From RGIG1927 sp045546275 (lineage in GTDB: Bacteria; Bacillota; Clostridia; UMGS1883): a stretch of 64,000 nucleotides of DNA. A program made the translations under genes and the position numbers. Where the stretch lies: contig JAZQCM010000037.1 in NCBI GenBank assembly GCA_045546275.1, positions 1-64,000 of the forward strand, given 5' to 3'. Under the pieces are notes generated by a model. That model saw only the letters and a program-made list of their open reading frames with translations, made no database searches and had not been told where the DNA came from. The number at the start of each line of letters is the position of its first letter. Position 1 is the stretch's first letter. Shown piece after piece: positions 1 through 8,214 of this stretch.

Positions 1-733
1 CCTTGTTATTTTCGGGATTACGCTTGGGGTCATACTTGGTGGGGAACTGTGTAATTGCTGCAATTGTTGCACACTCAGAAAGGGTAAGGTCCTTAAGGTC
101 CTTATTGAAATAAACCTTAGCGGCACTCTTTACACCGTTACATTGCTGCGAAAGATATATGGTGTTAAGATACAGCTCTAAAATATCGTCCTTTTCAAGG
201 TCTTGTTCAAGGACATAGGCACGGTAAATTTCCTGTATTTTTCTGTCGATGGAGTAATCATCGTCACCTGTAATGTTTTTGATAAGCTGCTGTGTAATGG
301 TACTGCCGCCGTAGGTTGAGTCGCTGCTGCCGGTAATCTTTTGCTGAATATAACCGATTGCGGCACCTACTGTACGCTTAATGTCAAAGCCCTTGTGAGT
401 GTAAAAACGCTCGTCCTCGATGGCGATAAAGGCGTTTTTCAAATTATCGGGGATTTCATCAAGCTCAGCCCACACGCGGTTTTCGTCATCGTATAAAACC
501 TCAAGCTGATATTCGTTTCCACTTTCATCAACAGCATACACAAAGCTTGTAAGGTTTACCGTCATCTGCTTAATGTCAAGAAGCTCAATGTTGTCAATGT
601 AGCCAACAAGAGAGCCCACAACAAGACCGCCGGCAATTGCAATAACCACAAGAAGTGTTATAAACAGCACCTTCAGCGTAGTGAGAATTGCCGAAACAAA
701 TTTATTGTGTTTCTTTTTTGTTTTTTTAGCCAT
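1..733 (-). CDS. Class A penicillin-binding protein, N-terminal part (runs off left edge)
   Basis: Peptidoglycan glycosyltransferase and transpeptidase; only the first 244 residues are in the window. Residues 1-15 are a Lys-rich cytoplasmic tail and about 16-42 one membrane anchor. The GT51 motifs follow in order: EDERFYTHKG near residues 106-115 (catalytic Glu106), GGSTITQQL at 142-150, RKIQE at 164-168 and ILELYLN at 184-190. The transpeptidase domain lies beyond the window. The ATG at 733 is preceded on the minus strand by AAAGGACT. The gene is divergent from the BofC-like gene. The family call is secure from the four motifs; the paralogue (PBP1A-like or another class A enzyme) cannot be decided without the C-terminus. 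Confidence 0.93.
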   Translation of the reverse strand, partial: MAKKTKKKHNKFVSAILTTLKVLFITLLVVIAIAGGLVVGSLVGYIDNIELLDIKQMTVNLTSFVYAVDESGNEYQLEVLYDDENRVWAELDEIPDNLKNAFIAIEDERFYTHKGFDIKRTVGAAIGYIQQKITGSSDSTYGGSTITQQLIKNITGDDDYSIDRKIQEIYRAYVLEQDLEKDDILELYLNTIYLSQQCNGVKSAAKVYFNKDLKDLTLSECATIAAITQFPTKYDPKRNPENNK

Positions 734-835
734 ATCTATATCAGTCCTTTCAGGGCAAAAATACCTAATACACCCTTTTAATCATACACTAAAAGAGTTA
801 AAAAAGTATTACAAAATAAGAATAAATGAATATTA

Positions 836-860
836 TTTGTATTTTGGGAAAAAATACAAA
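836..860. other. AT-rich inverted repeat before the BofC-like gene
   Basis: Ten-base arms TTTGTATTTT (836-845) and AAAATACAAA (851-860) are separated by GGGAA. The hairpin ends just before the purine-rich Shine-Dalgarno stretch of the next gene, so in the mRNA it could shape access to it. The arms are almost all A/T, so chance is possible. Confidence 0.35.
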
Positions 861-881
861 AAAAAGAAAGGCATGAAAACT

Positions 882-1253
882 ATGAAGAAAAAAGTTTTGA
901 TTTTTCTTTTGTGTATATCTGCGTTTTTCGGCGGTATTCTGGCAGGGTTTTTATCCTCGGGGAAAAACAAAAAAGCAGAACAGCCTACAGAAATCATAGC
1001 AGAAGAGGTAATATACGAGGACGAAACAGTAGCAGTTGAAAAAGTAAAAGAAATAAACTATTACTTTGTGCGGGTAAATAATGACATTCTTACTGTTTTA
1101 AGAATTTTTGACGATGGCTCAGAGGAAGAAGTAATGCACACCTATATCAATACTACCGAGTTGCCGCAAACTGAAATAAATACCCTTGAAGAAGGCGTTG
1201 CTTTTGAAAGCATGGAGGATGCATTGATGATGGCAGAATCGTTTGTAAGTTAA
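882..1253 (+). CDS. BofC C-terminal-domain-like membrane-anchored protein
   Basis: A 123-residue protein with one N-terminal membrane segment (about residues 3-22, ending FFGGILAGFL), an acidic linker, and a C-terminal module of about 60 residues. That module has the pattern YFVRVNNDILTVL, then DGSEEE, then a TTELP turn, and ends in acidic helices. This layout resembles the C-terminal domain of BofC, which in Bacillus takes part in sigma-K checkpoint control, and related clostridial proteins. The ATG at 882 is preferred because the AAAGAAAGG stretch at 863-871 leaves about 10 bases before it; the in-frame ATG at 873 is too close. The similarity is recognised from pattern only. An outer-forespore role is inference. 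Confidence 0.55.
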   Translation: MKKKVLIFLLCISAFFGGILAGFLSSGKNKKAEQPTEIIAEEVIYEDETVAVEKVKEINYYFVRVNNDILTVLRIFDDGSEEEVMHTYINTTELPQTEINTLEEGVAFESMEDALMMAESFVS

Positions 1254-1254
1254 A

Positions 1255-1281
1255 AAGCGTGCCAAACGGCACGCTTATTTT
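1255..1281. terminator. Bidirectional intrinsic terminator
   Basis: Perfect 9-bp stem AAGCGTGCC (1255-1263) and GGCACGCTT (1268-1276), loop AAAC, followed by ATTTT on the plus strand and preceded by A-rich sequence that becomes a U-tract on the minus strand. It lies between the convergent BofC-like and yerC-like genes and overlaps the yerC stop codon, so it probably serves both. Confidence 0.85.
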
Positions 1282-1559
1282 AGAATGATTTGATATCCGC
1301 CACTGCCGTAGGACAAACAGCGACTCACTCTGGAAATAGTTGCAGTTGAAGCACCTGTTTCCTCGGTTATCTGATTAAAGGATTTCCCCTCGTGGAGTAA
1401 TTTTGCCACATGCAATCTTTGCGCCATGGAATGAAGCTCTTTTATAGAGCATATATCTTCAAAAAATGCTCTGCAATCAGAGGGTGACTGTAAGGATGCA
1501 ATTGCATTGTACAATTGACCTATTTCCTCCGTGTAGAGTTTATTTACTTCAGAATTCAT
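1275..1559 (-). CDS. yerC: TrpR-like (YerC/YecD family) transcriptional regulator
   Basis: A 94-residue all-helical DNA-binding protein of the TrpR superfamily. The helix-turn-helix is visible at about residues 55-80 (KSFNQITEETGASTATISRV), preceded by the conserved SMAQRL helix. GGTGGATT precedes the ATG at 1559. It is the last gene of the amino-acid ABC importer operon, 7 bp after the ATPase gene. That position, with the palindrome in the operon promoter at 3947-3964, suggests it may regulate its own operon in response to an amino acid; this is inference. The family is clear; the ligand is not visible. Confidence 0.88.
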   Translation of the reverse strand: MNSEVNKLYTEEIGQLYNAIASLQSPSDCRAFFEDICSIKELHSMAQRLHVAKLLHEGKSFNQITEETGASTATISRVSRCLSYGSGGYQIILK

Positions 1560-1566
1560 AATCCAC

Positions 1567-2346
1567 CTACGCTAACTTCTTTAAAAACGCCTGTGTTCTG
1601 GGGTTTTTGGGATTTTTAAGCACTTCATCGGGAGTGCCTTCCTCGGCAATAACGCCTTTGTCCATGAATATTACCTTGTCGGAAACTGAATATGCAAAGT
1701 CAATTTCGTGAGTAACAATAATCATGGTAATGTGCTCTGCCGCCAACTGACGGATAACCTTTAAAATTTCACCTGTAAGCTCAGGGTCAAGCGCACTTGT
1801 GGGTTCATCGAAGAATAATACTCTTGGCTTTAATGCCAATGCTCTTGCAATGGACACTCTCTGCTTCTGACCACCTGATAATTGGCAGGGGTAGTTTTCA
1901 AGCTTTTCTGAAAGACCTACGCTTTGAAGAATTTTCTTTGCATTTTCCTCAATTTCAGCTAAGATTTCCTTTTTGTTTTCCTTGTAGTCTTTTCTTTCTT
2001 TTGCCAGAAGACGGGGGGCAAGGGTTACATTGTCAAGCACGTTGTACTGGGGAAAAAGATGGAAATCCTGAAAAACAAGCCCTAATGCAAGCTGTTTTTC
2101 ACGAAGCTCCTTTGCAGTATATTTTTGGGAAGCATCCGCATCAATAAAGAGATTGCCCTCAAGAAAAATTTTGCCGCCACTGGCATTTTCGAGCATGTTT
2201 ATGCAACGGAGAAGAGTTGTTTTGCCGCTACCGGAGGAACCGATAACGGAAACCACCTGACCTTCTTCCATTGAAAAATTAATATCTCTTAAAACCTGAA
2301 GCTTGCCAAAGTTTTTTGAAAGATTTTTTACTTCTAAAATACTCAT
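1567..2346 (-). CDS. Polar amino-acid ABC transporter ATP-binding protein (GlnQ type)
   Basis: Cytoplasmic ATPase of an amino-acid importer, 259 residues. Walker A is GSSGSGKTT (36-44), Q-loop Gln93, signature LSGGQKQR (156-163), Walker B VLFFDEP (176-182) and switch His213. I start at the ATG at 2346 because GAGG lies 8 bases before it and the protein then begins MSILEVKNLSKNFG, the usual N-terminus; the longer frame to 2385 adds 13 unrelated residues and runs into the permease gene. It sits 10 bp after the permease gene. The family takes polar amino acids (Gln, His, Arg, Cys and others); the substrate cannot be told from this subunit. Confidence 0.95.
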   Translation of the reverse strand: MSILEVKNLSKNFGKLQVLRDINFSMEEGQVVSVIGSSGSGKTTLLRCINMLENASGGKIFLEGNLFIDADASQKYTAKELREKQLALGLVFQDFHLFPQYNVLDNVTLAPRLLAKERKDYKENKKEILAEIEENAKKILQSVGLSEKLENYPCQLSGGQKQRVSIARALALKPRVLFFDEPTSALDPELTGEILKVIRQLAAEHITMIIVTHEIDFAYSVSDKVIFMDKGVIAEEGTPDEVLKNPKNPRTQAFLKKLA

Positions 2347-2356
2347 ATGCCATACC

Positions 2357-3013
2357 TCAATTAAAATAGCTGAGCTTTTTTTCAACAGCTCTGAAAATAA
2401 GGGTCAGAATACCGCAGAACAAAAGGTAAAAAACGCCTGAATAGAACAAGGGCCACAAAACATGTTCACTGTTCATCATTCTTTTTGCGTTCCAGGTGAT
2501 TTCGTAAACCATAATGGTGTTGGCAAGGGCGGTGTCCTTAACAAGGGTGATAATTTCATTGCTCATAGGGGGAACAATGTGCTTTACAACCTGTAAAAGG
2601 ACAACCTTGAAAAAGGTTTGGGTTTTTGTCATGCCAAGCACCTGACAAGCCTCATACTGTCCCTTTGGAACCGACTCAATACCGCCACGGAAAATTTCGG
2701 AAAAGTAGCAGGAATAGTTTAAAACAAATGCAATTATTGCCGCTACGAAGGTGTCCATACCCTTTATACCGATAAATCCCGGACCAAAGGCAAACAAAAT
2801 AAGCTGAAGCATCAGGGGAGTACCGCGGATAATCCATATAAGGCATCTTATAGGCAATCTTACAAGCCAAAGCTTGCTTCTTGAACCGAAGGATAAAATC
2901 AGACCTAAGGGGATTGCCATAAGAAGAGTGAGCGAAAATATTTGAATTGTAGTTCCCAAGCCTTCTAAAAGGCTTTTTGTAACAGGAATAAAAAGTTCAA
3001 CAAAATTCGACAT
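2357..3013 (-). CDS. Polar amino-acid ABC transporter permease
   Basis: A 218-residue inner-membrane permease of the His/Glu/Gln/Arg importer family, which normally works as a dimer. About five hydrophobic segments are visible. The EAA loop is in the middle (EACQVLGMTKTQTFFKVVLL region), followed by IVPPMSNEIITLVKDTALA, the family hallmark. The start is at MSNFVELF (ATG 3013) because GAGG lies 7 bases upstream; the in-frame ATG at 3025 lacks one. It lies between the binding-protein gene and the ATPase gene in one minus-strand operon. Confidence 0.94.
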   Translation of the reverse strand: MSNFVELFIPVTKSLLEGLGTTIQIFSLTLLMAIPLGLILSFGSRSKLWLVRLPIRCLIWIIRGTPLMLQLILFAFGPGFIGIKGMDTFVAAIIAFVLNYSCYFSEIFRGGIESVPKGQYEACQVLGMTKTQTFFKVVLLQVVKHIVPPMSNEIITLVKDTALANTIMVYEITWNAKRMMNSEHVLWPLFYSGVFYLLFCGILTLIFRAVEKKLSYFN

Positions 3014-3084
3014 ATTAATCCTCATAACTATTTAAAAGGCAGATATAAATCTGCCTTTTAAGTATTTTTTAACTTGTTTAAAAA

Positions 3085-3882
3085 TTAAAGAGCAAGGTTA
3101 AGACCATACTTTTCAGCAAGCTGAGTAAGAGTACCGTCTTCGAAAAGCTCGTCAATAGCCTTGTCTACGCTTTCGCAAAGAGCAGCATCATCAAGGCGGA
3201 AGCCAATGCCGTATTCTTCGCTTGTAAGCTCAACGGAGTAACCAAGAGAATCGAAGTCTGTACCTTCCTGTGTCATAGCCTTAGCCATTGTAATATCGAT
3301 TACGCAAGCGTCAGCCTGACCGCCCATAACTGCAAGTACTGCATCTGTCTGAGCAGCAACGGGAGCGTAGTTTTCGTTAAGACCGTTTTCTTCAATTGCA
3401 GCTTCACCGGCAGAACCTGCTTCAGCAGCAAACTTAAGACCCTTAAGGCTTTCAACGTCAGCGTAGTTGCCAATAACGTCCTTGTTCATAACAACAACCT
3501 GAGCGTTCTTAACGTATGCCTTGGAAACAAGGCAATTTGCCTTAACTTCATCGGAAATTGTCATACCGTTCCAGATGCAGTCAAACTGGTCAGCATCAAG
3601 AGCAACAAACTTTGTATCCCAGTTGATTTCCTGGAATTCGGGTTCATAACCGAGCTTTTCACATACTGCCAATGCAAATTCTGTGTCAAAGCCAGTAAGT
3701 TCACCGTTTTCATCAAGGTAGTTCATGGGTTCATAAATTGTGTAGCCGATAACAAGTGTTTCTTTTTCTTCAACTACATCTACTGCGTCTGTAGGTGCTA
3801 CTACATCTTCTGTGTTGTTGCCACATGCTGCAAGAGCAAACATAAGGCAAAGTGCCATAACAAGTGATAAAAGTTTTTTCAT
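3085..3882 (-). CDS. Amino-acid ABC transporter substrate-binding lipoprotein
   Basis: A 265-residue extracellular solute-binding protein (family 3). The N-terminus is a lipoprotein signal with lipobox LAAC, lipidated Cys20, followed by an acidic linker. The mature part begins LVIGYTIYEPMNYLDENGEL, then GFDTEFALAVCEKLGY, the standard start of lobe 1, and ends with AEKYGL. GGAGGAG precedes the ATG at 3882. It is the first gene of the operon with the permease, the ATPase and the TrpR-like regulator. The ligand is probably a polar amino acid or cystine-like compound, which is inference. Confidence 0.94.
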   Translation of the reverse strand: MKKLLSLVMALCLMFALAACGNNTEDVVAPTDAVDVVEEKETLVIGYTIYEPMNYLDENGELTGFDTEFALAVCEKLGYEPEFQEINWDTKFVALDADQFDCIWNGMTISDEVKANCLVSKAYVKNAQVVVMNKDVIGNYADVESLKGLKFAAEAGSAGEAAIEENGLNENYAPVAAQTDAVLAVMGGQADACVIDITMAKAMTQEGTDFDSLGYSVELTSEEYGIGFRLDDAALCESVDKAIDELFEDGTLTQLAEKYGLNLAL

Positions 3883-3938
3883 AATAAAACTCCTCCGTAA
3901 AAATGTGTTTTTAGCCTTTTTTTAAAAACTATGTTGCC

Positions 3939-3967
3939 ATTGTAGCACTTTAGCGCGCTAAAGTCAA
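3939..3967 (-). promoter_or_regulatory. Sigma-A type promoter of the amino-acid importer operon
   Basis: On the minus strand: TTGACT (3962-3967), a 17-bp spacer, TACAAT (3939-3944). It lies 57 bp before the binding-protein start codon. The spacer and half of the -35 box are occupied by the palindrome at 3947-3964. Confidence 0.85.
3947..3964. promoter_or_regulatory. 18-bp perfect palindrome, likely operator
   Basis: ACTTTAGCGCGCTAAAGT is a perfect dyad with a GC-rich centre in an AT-rich spacer. It overlaps the last three bases of the -35 box and most of the spacer, a position where a bound dimer would block RNA polymerase. The obvious candidate binder is the TrpR-like protein encoded at the end of this operon; that pairing is inference. 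Confidence 0.75.
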
Positions 3968-4009
3968 TAGTTTTTTTAAAAATATTTAATCAGTTGTTAA
4001 AAAAGCATG

Positions 4010-4034
4010 AAAACGCCCGATTTTCGGGCGTTTT
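4010..4034. terminator. Intrinsic terminator after the sugar-isomerase-like gene
   Basis: An 11-bp perfect stem AAAACGCCCGA (4010-4020) and TCGGGCGTTTT (4024-4034) with loop TTT. It lies just downstream (minus strand) of the isomerase-like gene and upstream of the importer promoter. Confidence 0.82.
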
Positions 4035-4040
4035 ACAAAT

Positions 4041-4844
4041 TTAAAAATAGTATTTTTCGAGGTTTTTAAATGCTCTTACTGCATCGTTTTCGTTAAATTC
4101 CTCGCATATTAAGGGAATATTCAAACCATATTCTCTCATGCGGTCAAATATCAGCTTGTAATTAAGCAGTCCTTCTCCGGGCACCCTGGATTTAATTTCT
4201 CCGTTTTCAACGGTAAAATCCTTTATGTGAATAATTGCAATTTTTTCGCCAAGCAGGTCAAACATGGTGTTTATCATTTCATCCTGTTTGGTATAGTTAT
4301 TTATTGTAATGTAATTGCAAGGGTCAAAAATCACCTTCACGTTGCTTTTGCCAACATCCTTCACAAGGCGGAAAAGCTTTTCGGGAGAGTTTATAACGTG
4401 AAAATGAACCCCTTCGATGCCAATGGTAACTCCATATTTTTCAGCCTCGCAGGAAAGCTCCTTCACACTTTTAAGAAGCTGTGTGTAAGCTTCTTCGGAG
4501 TCGTTTTCGCCATCTTTATAGGTGCAGGTTTCTGTGCCAACTAAAATTGGATTGAGAATGGTTGCATAGCGTATTTTTTCTTTAAACCTTGCCAGGTCAT
4601 AGTTTAACGCCTGAATGTTAGAGTTGGAGGGGTTAATGTAGCTTCCCAGAACCGCTATTTTTGTGCTGCCCAGATTTGCTTTTATTTTATTTGCATATTC
4701 CTCGGAAAATTTTCCGAATTTAAAGCCTTCAACACTTCTTTCGCATACAAGCTGAATGTAATCAATACCAACCTTTTTGCACCTTTCACAAATGTTAACT
4801 AAACCTTTTCGTTCAACGTCATGACCACGTATACCTTTTTTCAT
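4041..4844 (-). CDS. Sugar phosphate isomerase/epimerase-like TIM-barrel protein
   Basis: A 267-residue protein of the xylose-isomerase-like/AP-endonuclease-2 TIM-barrel superfamily. Metal-site style motifs are visible: GIEGVHFHV in mid-protein, VIFDPCNYI, AIIHIKDF and ICEEF near the C-terminus, matching the Glu-Asp-His-Glu positions expected. The start at 4844 (MKKGIRGHD) follows GGTGGTG by 5 bases; the frame extends 6 residues further without a better site. It stands alone between two terminators (4010-4034 and 4876-4901), and I see no convincing promoter of its own, so partial read-through from ilvC is possible. The substrate is unknown. Confidence 0.8.
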   Translation of the reverse strand: MKKGIRGHDVERKGLVNICERCKKVGIDYIQLVCERSVEGFKFGKFSEEYANKIKANLGSTKIAVLGSYINPSNSNIQALNYDLARFKEKIRYATILNPILVGTETCTYKDGENDSEEAYTQLLKSVKELSCEAEKYGVTIGIEGVHFHVINSPEKLFRLVKDVGKSNVKVIFDPCNYITINNYTKQDEMINTMFDLLGEKIAIIHIKDFTVENGEIKSRVPGEGLLNYKLIFDRMREYGLNIPLICEEFNENDAVRAFKNLEKYYF

Positions 4845-4875
4845 AAAATCACCACCGTACAATTGTGTTTTGAAA

Positions 4876-4901
4876 AAAAGGCACTCAACAGAGTGCCTTT
4901 T
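4876..4901. terminator. Intrinsic terminator of the ilv operon
   Basis: An 11-bp perfect stem AAAAGGCACTC (4876-4886) and GAGTGCCTTTT (4891-4901) with loop AACA, directly downstream (minus strand) of ilvC, with a U-tract on that strand. Confidence 0.88.
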
Positions 4902-4909
4902 AAGTTCAA

Positions 4910-5926
4910 TTAGTTCTCTAAGAGCTTTTCCTTATCGTTCCAGCTGTAGAGCTTACGGATTTCTTCGCCAACTACTTCAGCAGGATGTTCAGCTGCAAGC
5001 TTTCTCATAGCCTTAAAGTGAGCCTGACCGCCTGCGGGGGACATGTCGAGTAAGAAGTCCTTTGCAAAAGTACCGTCCTGAATGTCGGAAAGAACCTTCT
5101 TCATAGCCTTCTTTGTTTCATCTGTGATAACCTTGGGACCTGTGATGTAGTCGCCGTATTCAGCAGTGTTGGAGATGGAGTATCTCATGCCTGCGAAACC
5201 GCTCTGGTAAATAAGGTCAACAATAAGCTTCATTTCGTGAACACATTCAAAGTATGCGTTTCTGGGGTCGTAGCCTGCTTCAACAAGTGTTTCAAAGCCT
5301 GCCTGCATAAGAGCACAAACACCACCGCAAAGAACTGCCTGTTCACCGAAAAGGTCAGTTTCTGTTTCAGTTCTGAAGTCTGTTTCAAGAACGCCTGCTC
5401 TTGCGCCGCCGATACCTGCAGCGTAAGCAAGTGCAATGTCCATAGCGTTGCCTGTAGCATCCTGGTGTACAGCAACAAGACAGGGAACACCCTTGCCTTC
5501 CTGATATTCACTTCTTACTGTGTGTCCGGGACCCTTGGGTGCAATCATAACAACGTTTACATCAGCGGGGGGAACAATCTGACCAAAGTGAATGTTGAAG
5601 CCGTGTGCAAATGCAAGTGTCATACCTTCACGAAGGTTGGGAGCAATATCGTTCTTATACATGTTAGCCTGTAATTCATCGTTAATAAGAATCATAACCA
5701 TGTCGGCATTCTTAACAGCATCAGCTGTGTTCATAACCTTAAGGCCTGCCTTTTCAGCCTTTGCCTTGCTCTTACTGCCTTCATAAAGACCAACAATAAC
5801 ATCAACGCCACTGTCGTGGAGGTTGAGCGCATGAGCATGACCCTGAGAACCATAACCGATAACTGCTACTGTTTTGCCCTTGAGTAAATCAAGGTTACAA
5901 TCCTTTTCATAATACATGTTTGCCAT
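4910..5926 (-). CDS. ilvC: Ketol-acid reductoisomerase
   Basis: Converts acetolactate or acetohydroxybutyrate to the dihydroxy acid with NAD(P)H, the second common step of valine, leucine and isoleucine synthesis. At 338 residues it is the short class I form. Visible motifs: Rossmann YGSQGHAHALNL (about 25-36), a Ser-bearing cofactor loop (GSKSKAKAE), MIAPKGPGHTVR, and the C-terminal DLFGEQAVLCGG and ECVHEMKLIVDL metal-binding region. AAGGAG precedes the ATG at 5926. It is last in the ilvB-ilvN-ilvC operon. Confidence 0.97.
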   Translation of the reverse strand: MANMYYEKDCNLDLLKGKTVAVIGYGSQGHAHALNLHDSGVDVIVGLYEGSKSKAKAEKAGLKVMNTADAVKNADMVMILINDELQANMYKNDIAPNLREGMTLAFAHGFNIHFGQIVPPADVNVVMIAPKGPGHTVRSEYQEGKGVPCLVAVHQDATGNAMDIALAYAAGIGGARAGVLETDFRTETETDLFGEQAVLCGGVCALMQAGFETLVEAGYDPRNAYFECVHEMKLIVDLIYQSGFAGMRYSISNTAEYGDYITGPKVITDETKKAMKKVLSDIQDGTFAKDFLLDMSPAGGQAHFKAMRKLAAEHPAEVVGEEIRKLYSWNDKEKLLEN

Positions 5927-5973
5927 TGGAAAAACATCTCCTTAAATATAAATAAATTAAATTAAAAACTTGA

Positions 5974-6477
5974 TTAGTCCTTATTCTTAAGGCACTCTTT
6001 ACCTCTGCCGATGGCTGTAAGACCTGTACGGCAAAGCTCTAAAATTTCGTACTGACCTAAAAATTCAACAAAAGCGTCGATTTTACTTGACTCACCTGTA
6101 AGCTGAACGGTGATTGCATCAACGCCAAGGTCAACAATTTTTCCGCGGAAAATATCAACACTAGTCATAATATTTGCAATGGAATCCTTGGGAACAGCAA
6201 TTTTAACCATTATCATTTCACGGAATACAGAATCGCTTCTTTCCATAACCTGGATTTTCTTAACATCGTGAAGCTTGCCAAGCTGCTTTACAATCTGCTC
6301 TTTTGTAGCATCGTCGCAGGTGGAGCAAACTGTTACTCGGGAAAACTCTGGGTCTTCTGTTACACCAACAGTAAGAGAGTCAATGTTGAAGCCACGACGT
6401 GAGAAAAGGGAGGATACACGGGTAAGTACACCGGAATGGTTAGTAACAAGTGCGCTGATTACGAATGAACTTGCCAT
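5974..6477 (-). CDS. ilvN: Acetolactate synthase small (regulatory) subunit
   Basis: Regulatory partner of IlvB that confers valine feedback control in the family. At 167 residues it has the usual ACT domain at the N-terminus (VISALVTNHSGVLTRVSSLF, then RRGFNIDSLTVG) and a second ACT-like half (MIMVKIAVP onward). The ATG at 6477 lies 2 bp after the ilvB stop, indicating co-translation. Some annotations use ilvH for this subunit. Confidence 0.96.
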   Translation of the reverse strand: MASSFVISALVTNHSGVLTRVSSLFSRRGFNIDSLTVGVTEDPEFSRVTVCSTCDDATKEQIVKQLGKLHDVKKIQVMERSDSVFREMIMVKIAVPKDSIANIMTSVDIFRGKIVDLGVDAITVQLTGESSKIDAFVEFLGQYEILELCRTGLTAIGRGKECLKNKD

Positions 6478-6479
6478 GA

Positions 6480-8153
6480 TTATTCTACCTCCTTCTTCAT
6501 GATAATGTCAGAAATTGAGCCGTTTGCAGGAATCATGGGGAGTACGAACTCATCGGAATCGATGCGGCAATCAATAAGGGAGAAGCCCTCGCTCTTAAAT
6601 GCCTTATCGCAAGCTTCCTTCAATTCCTCGGGTGTGTTGGCAACAAAGCCTTCGCCACCCATAGCTTCTGCAAGCATTTTGTAGTTTGTCTTACGGTCAA
6701 GCGTTGTCTGGGAATAATGCTTGTCGTAGAAAACAGTCTGCCACTGACGAACCATACCCAGAACGTTGTTGTTCATAAGAATAACCTTAACAGGGAGGTT
6801 GTAACGTGCACAGGTTGCAAGTTCGTTTAAGTTCATATGGAAGCTACCGTCGCCTGTAACCATAACTGTCATTTCCTTGTTGTTTGCAATACAAGCACCA
6901 ATTGAAGCGCCTAAGCCAAAGCCCATTGTGCCAAGACCGCCAGAAGTAATAAGCTTTCTGGGTTCCATAAAGTCATAGAACTGAGTAACCCACATCTGGT
7001 GCTGACCAACGTCAGTTGCAACCGCTGTGGAATTTTTGGTGTGAGCGTGAACCTCTTCCAAAATTACCTTGGGGTTCATTTCGTTTGCCTGAACAATACG
7101 TGAATATTCAAGGTCCTTATATTCCTTAACTTCCTCATTCCATTCCTTGTGAGAAAGGGGAGAGAGCTTAGATGTCATTTTTGTAAGAATTTCGGAAAGA
7201 GAACCTACAATGCCAACCTGACAGGGAATGTTCTTGTTAATTTCAGCCTCGTCAATGTCAATATGAATAATCTTTGCATTGGGGCAGAACTTAACCTTGT
7301 TGCCTGTGGCACGGTCGGAAAAACGTGTGCCGATAGCAATGATAAGGTCAGCAGAATAAAGTGACTTTGTTGCTGCAAATCTGCCGTGCATACCAACCAT
7401 GCCCAAAAAGCCCTTATAGTTACGGGGAACAGCACTAATGCCCATCATACTTGTACCGATTGGTGCATCAACTGTGTCTGCAAACTTCAAAAGAAGCTCG
7501 CTTGTGTCGGACAACACAACACCGCCACCTGCAAAAATGAAAGGCTTTTTTGCATTTTTAATAAGCTCAATTGCTTTGTCAATGCATTCTTCATCGCACA
7601 CAGGGTCGGGAAGAAGTGAAACAGGAGCCATAGGCTCGTATTCACAAAAATCGTTCTGAATGTTTTTGGGAATATCAATAAGAACAGGACCCGGTCTTCC
7701 GCTTGCTGCAAGCTGGAAAGCCTCTCTTATAGTGTCTGCAAGGTCCTTAACATCCTTGACAATGTAGTTGTGCTTTGTAATGGGCATTGTAACACCTGCA
7801 ATGTCAACCTCCTGGAAGCTGTCCTTACCAAGAAGGCTCATGCCAACGTTGCCTGTGATTGCAACCATAGGGGTTGAATCAAGGAAGGCTGTGGCAATAC
7901 CGGTTACAAGGTTTGTTGCACCGGGACCACTTGTTGCAATTACAACACCAACCTTGCCGCTTGCTCTTGCAAAGCCGTCGGCAGCATGAGCAGCGCCCTG
8001 CTCGTGGCTTGTTATGTAGTGTGTAATTTTATCACTACGATTGTAAAGTGCTTCGTAAATATCCAACACGGCACCGCCGGGATAACCGAAGACTGCGTCT
8101 ACGCCCTGTTCAATAAGGGTTTCAACCAAAATCTGTGCACCTTTAAGCTGCAT
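6480..8153 (-). CDS. ilvB: Acetolactate synthase large (catalytic) subunit
   Basis: Thiamine-diphosphate enzyme that condenses pyruvate with pyruvate or 2-oxobutyrate; first common step of branched-chain amino-acid synthesis. It has 557 residues. The N-terminal domain shows VFGYPGGAVLDIYEAL and the catalytic Glu in TSHEQGAAHAADG; the C-terminal domain shows the ThDP motif GDGSFHMNLNEL through LMNNNVLGMVRQWQ. The start is the ATG at 8153 (MQLKGAQILVETL): GGAGG is 9 bases upstream. The frame runs 13 residues further upstream, into the attenuator hairpin. Expression is probably controlled by that attenuator (8168-8322). Confidence 0.97.
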   Translation of the reverse strand: MQLKGAQILVETLIEQGVDAVFGYPGGAVLDIYEALYNRSDKITHYITSHEQGAAHAADGFARASGKVGVVIATSGPGATNLVTGIATAFLDSTPMVAITGNVGMSLLGKDSFQEVDIAGVTMPITKHNYIVKDVKDLADTIREAFQLAASGRPGPVLIDIPKNIQNDFCEYEPMAPVSLLPDPVCDEECIDKAIELIKNAKKPFIFAGGGVVLSDTSELLLKFADTVDAPIGTSMMGISAVPRNYKGFLGMVGMHGRFAATKSLYSADLIIAIGTRFSDRATGNKVKFCPNAKIIHIDIDEAEINKNIPCQVGIVGSLSEILTKMTSKLSPLSHKEWNEEVKEYKDLEYSRIVQANEMNPKVILEEVHAHTKNSTAVATDVGQHQMWVTQFYDFMEPRKLITSGGLGTMGFGLGASIGACIANNKEMTVMVTGDGSFHMNLNELATCARYNLPVKVILMNNNVLGMVRQWQTVFYDKHYSQTTLDRKTNYKMLAEAMGGEGFVANTPEELKEACDKAFKSEGFSLIDCRIDSDEFVLPMIPANGSISDIIMKKEVE

Positions 8154-8167
8154 AGAAAACACCTCCG

Positions 8168-8203
8168 AAAATAATAAAACCTTGCAGTACATCCTGCAAG
8201 GTT
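8168..8203 (-). terminator. ilv attenuator (leader terminator hairpin)
   Basis: On the minus strand a perfect 10-bp stem AACCTTGCAG/CTGCAAGGTT (8194-8203 with 8178-8187, loop of 6) is followed by a run rich in T (TTATTATTTT). It lies between the leader peptide and ilvB. Its 5' arm can instead pair with leader codons: GCAGGCTTAT against ATAACCTTGC gives 9 of 10 pairs including one G-U, an antiterminator. The arrangement is that of classical ribosome-mediated attenuation. Confidence 0.85.
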
Positions 8204-8214
8204 ATAAATAATCA

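Noticed and set aside
4845..4910. Own promoter for the sugar-isomerase-like gene
   Set aside because: TTGAGT in the ilv terminator has no acceptable -10 at 16-18 bp.
7205..7989. Several frames on both strands inside ilvB
   Set aside because: They are shadows of the ilvB reading frame with no ribosome site or family pattern.
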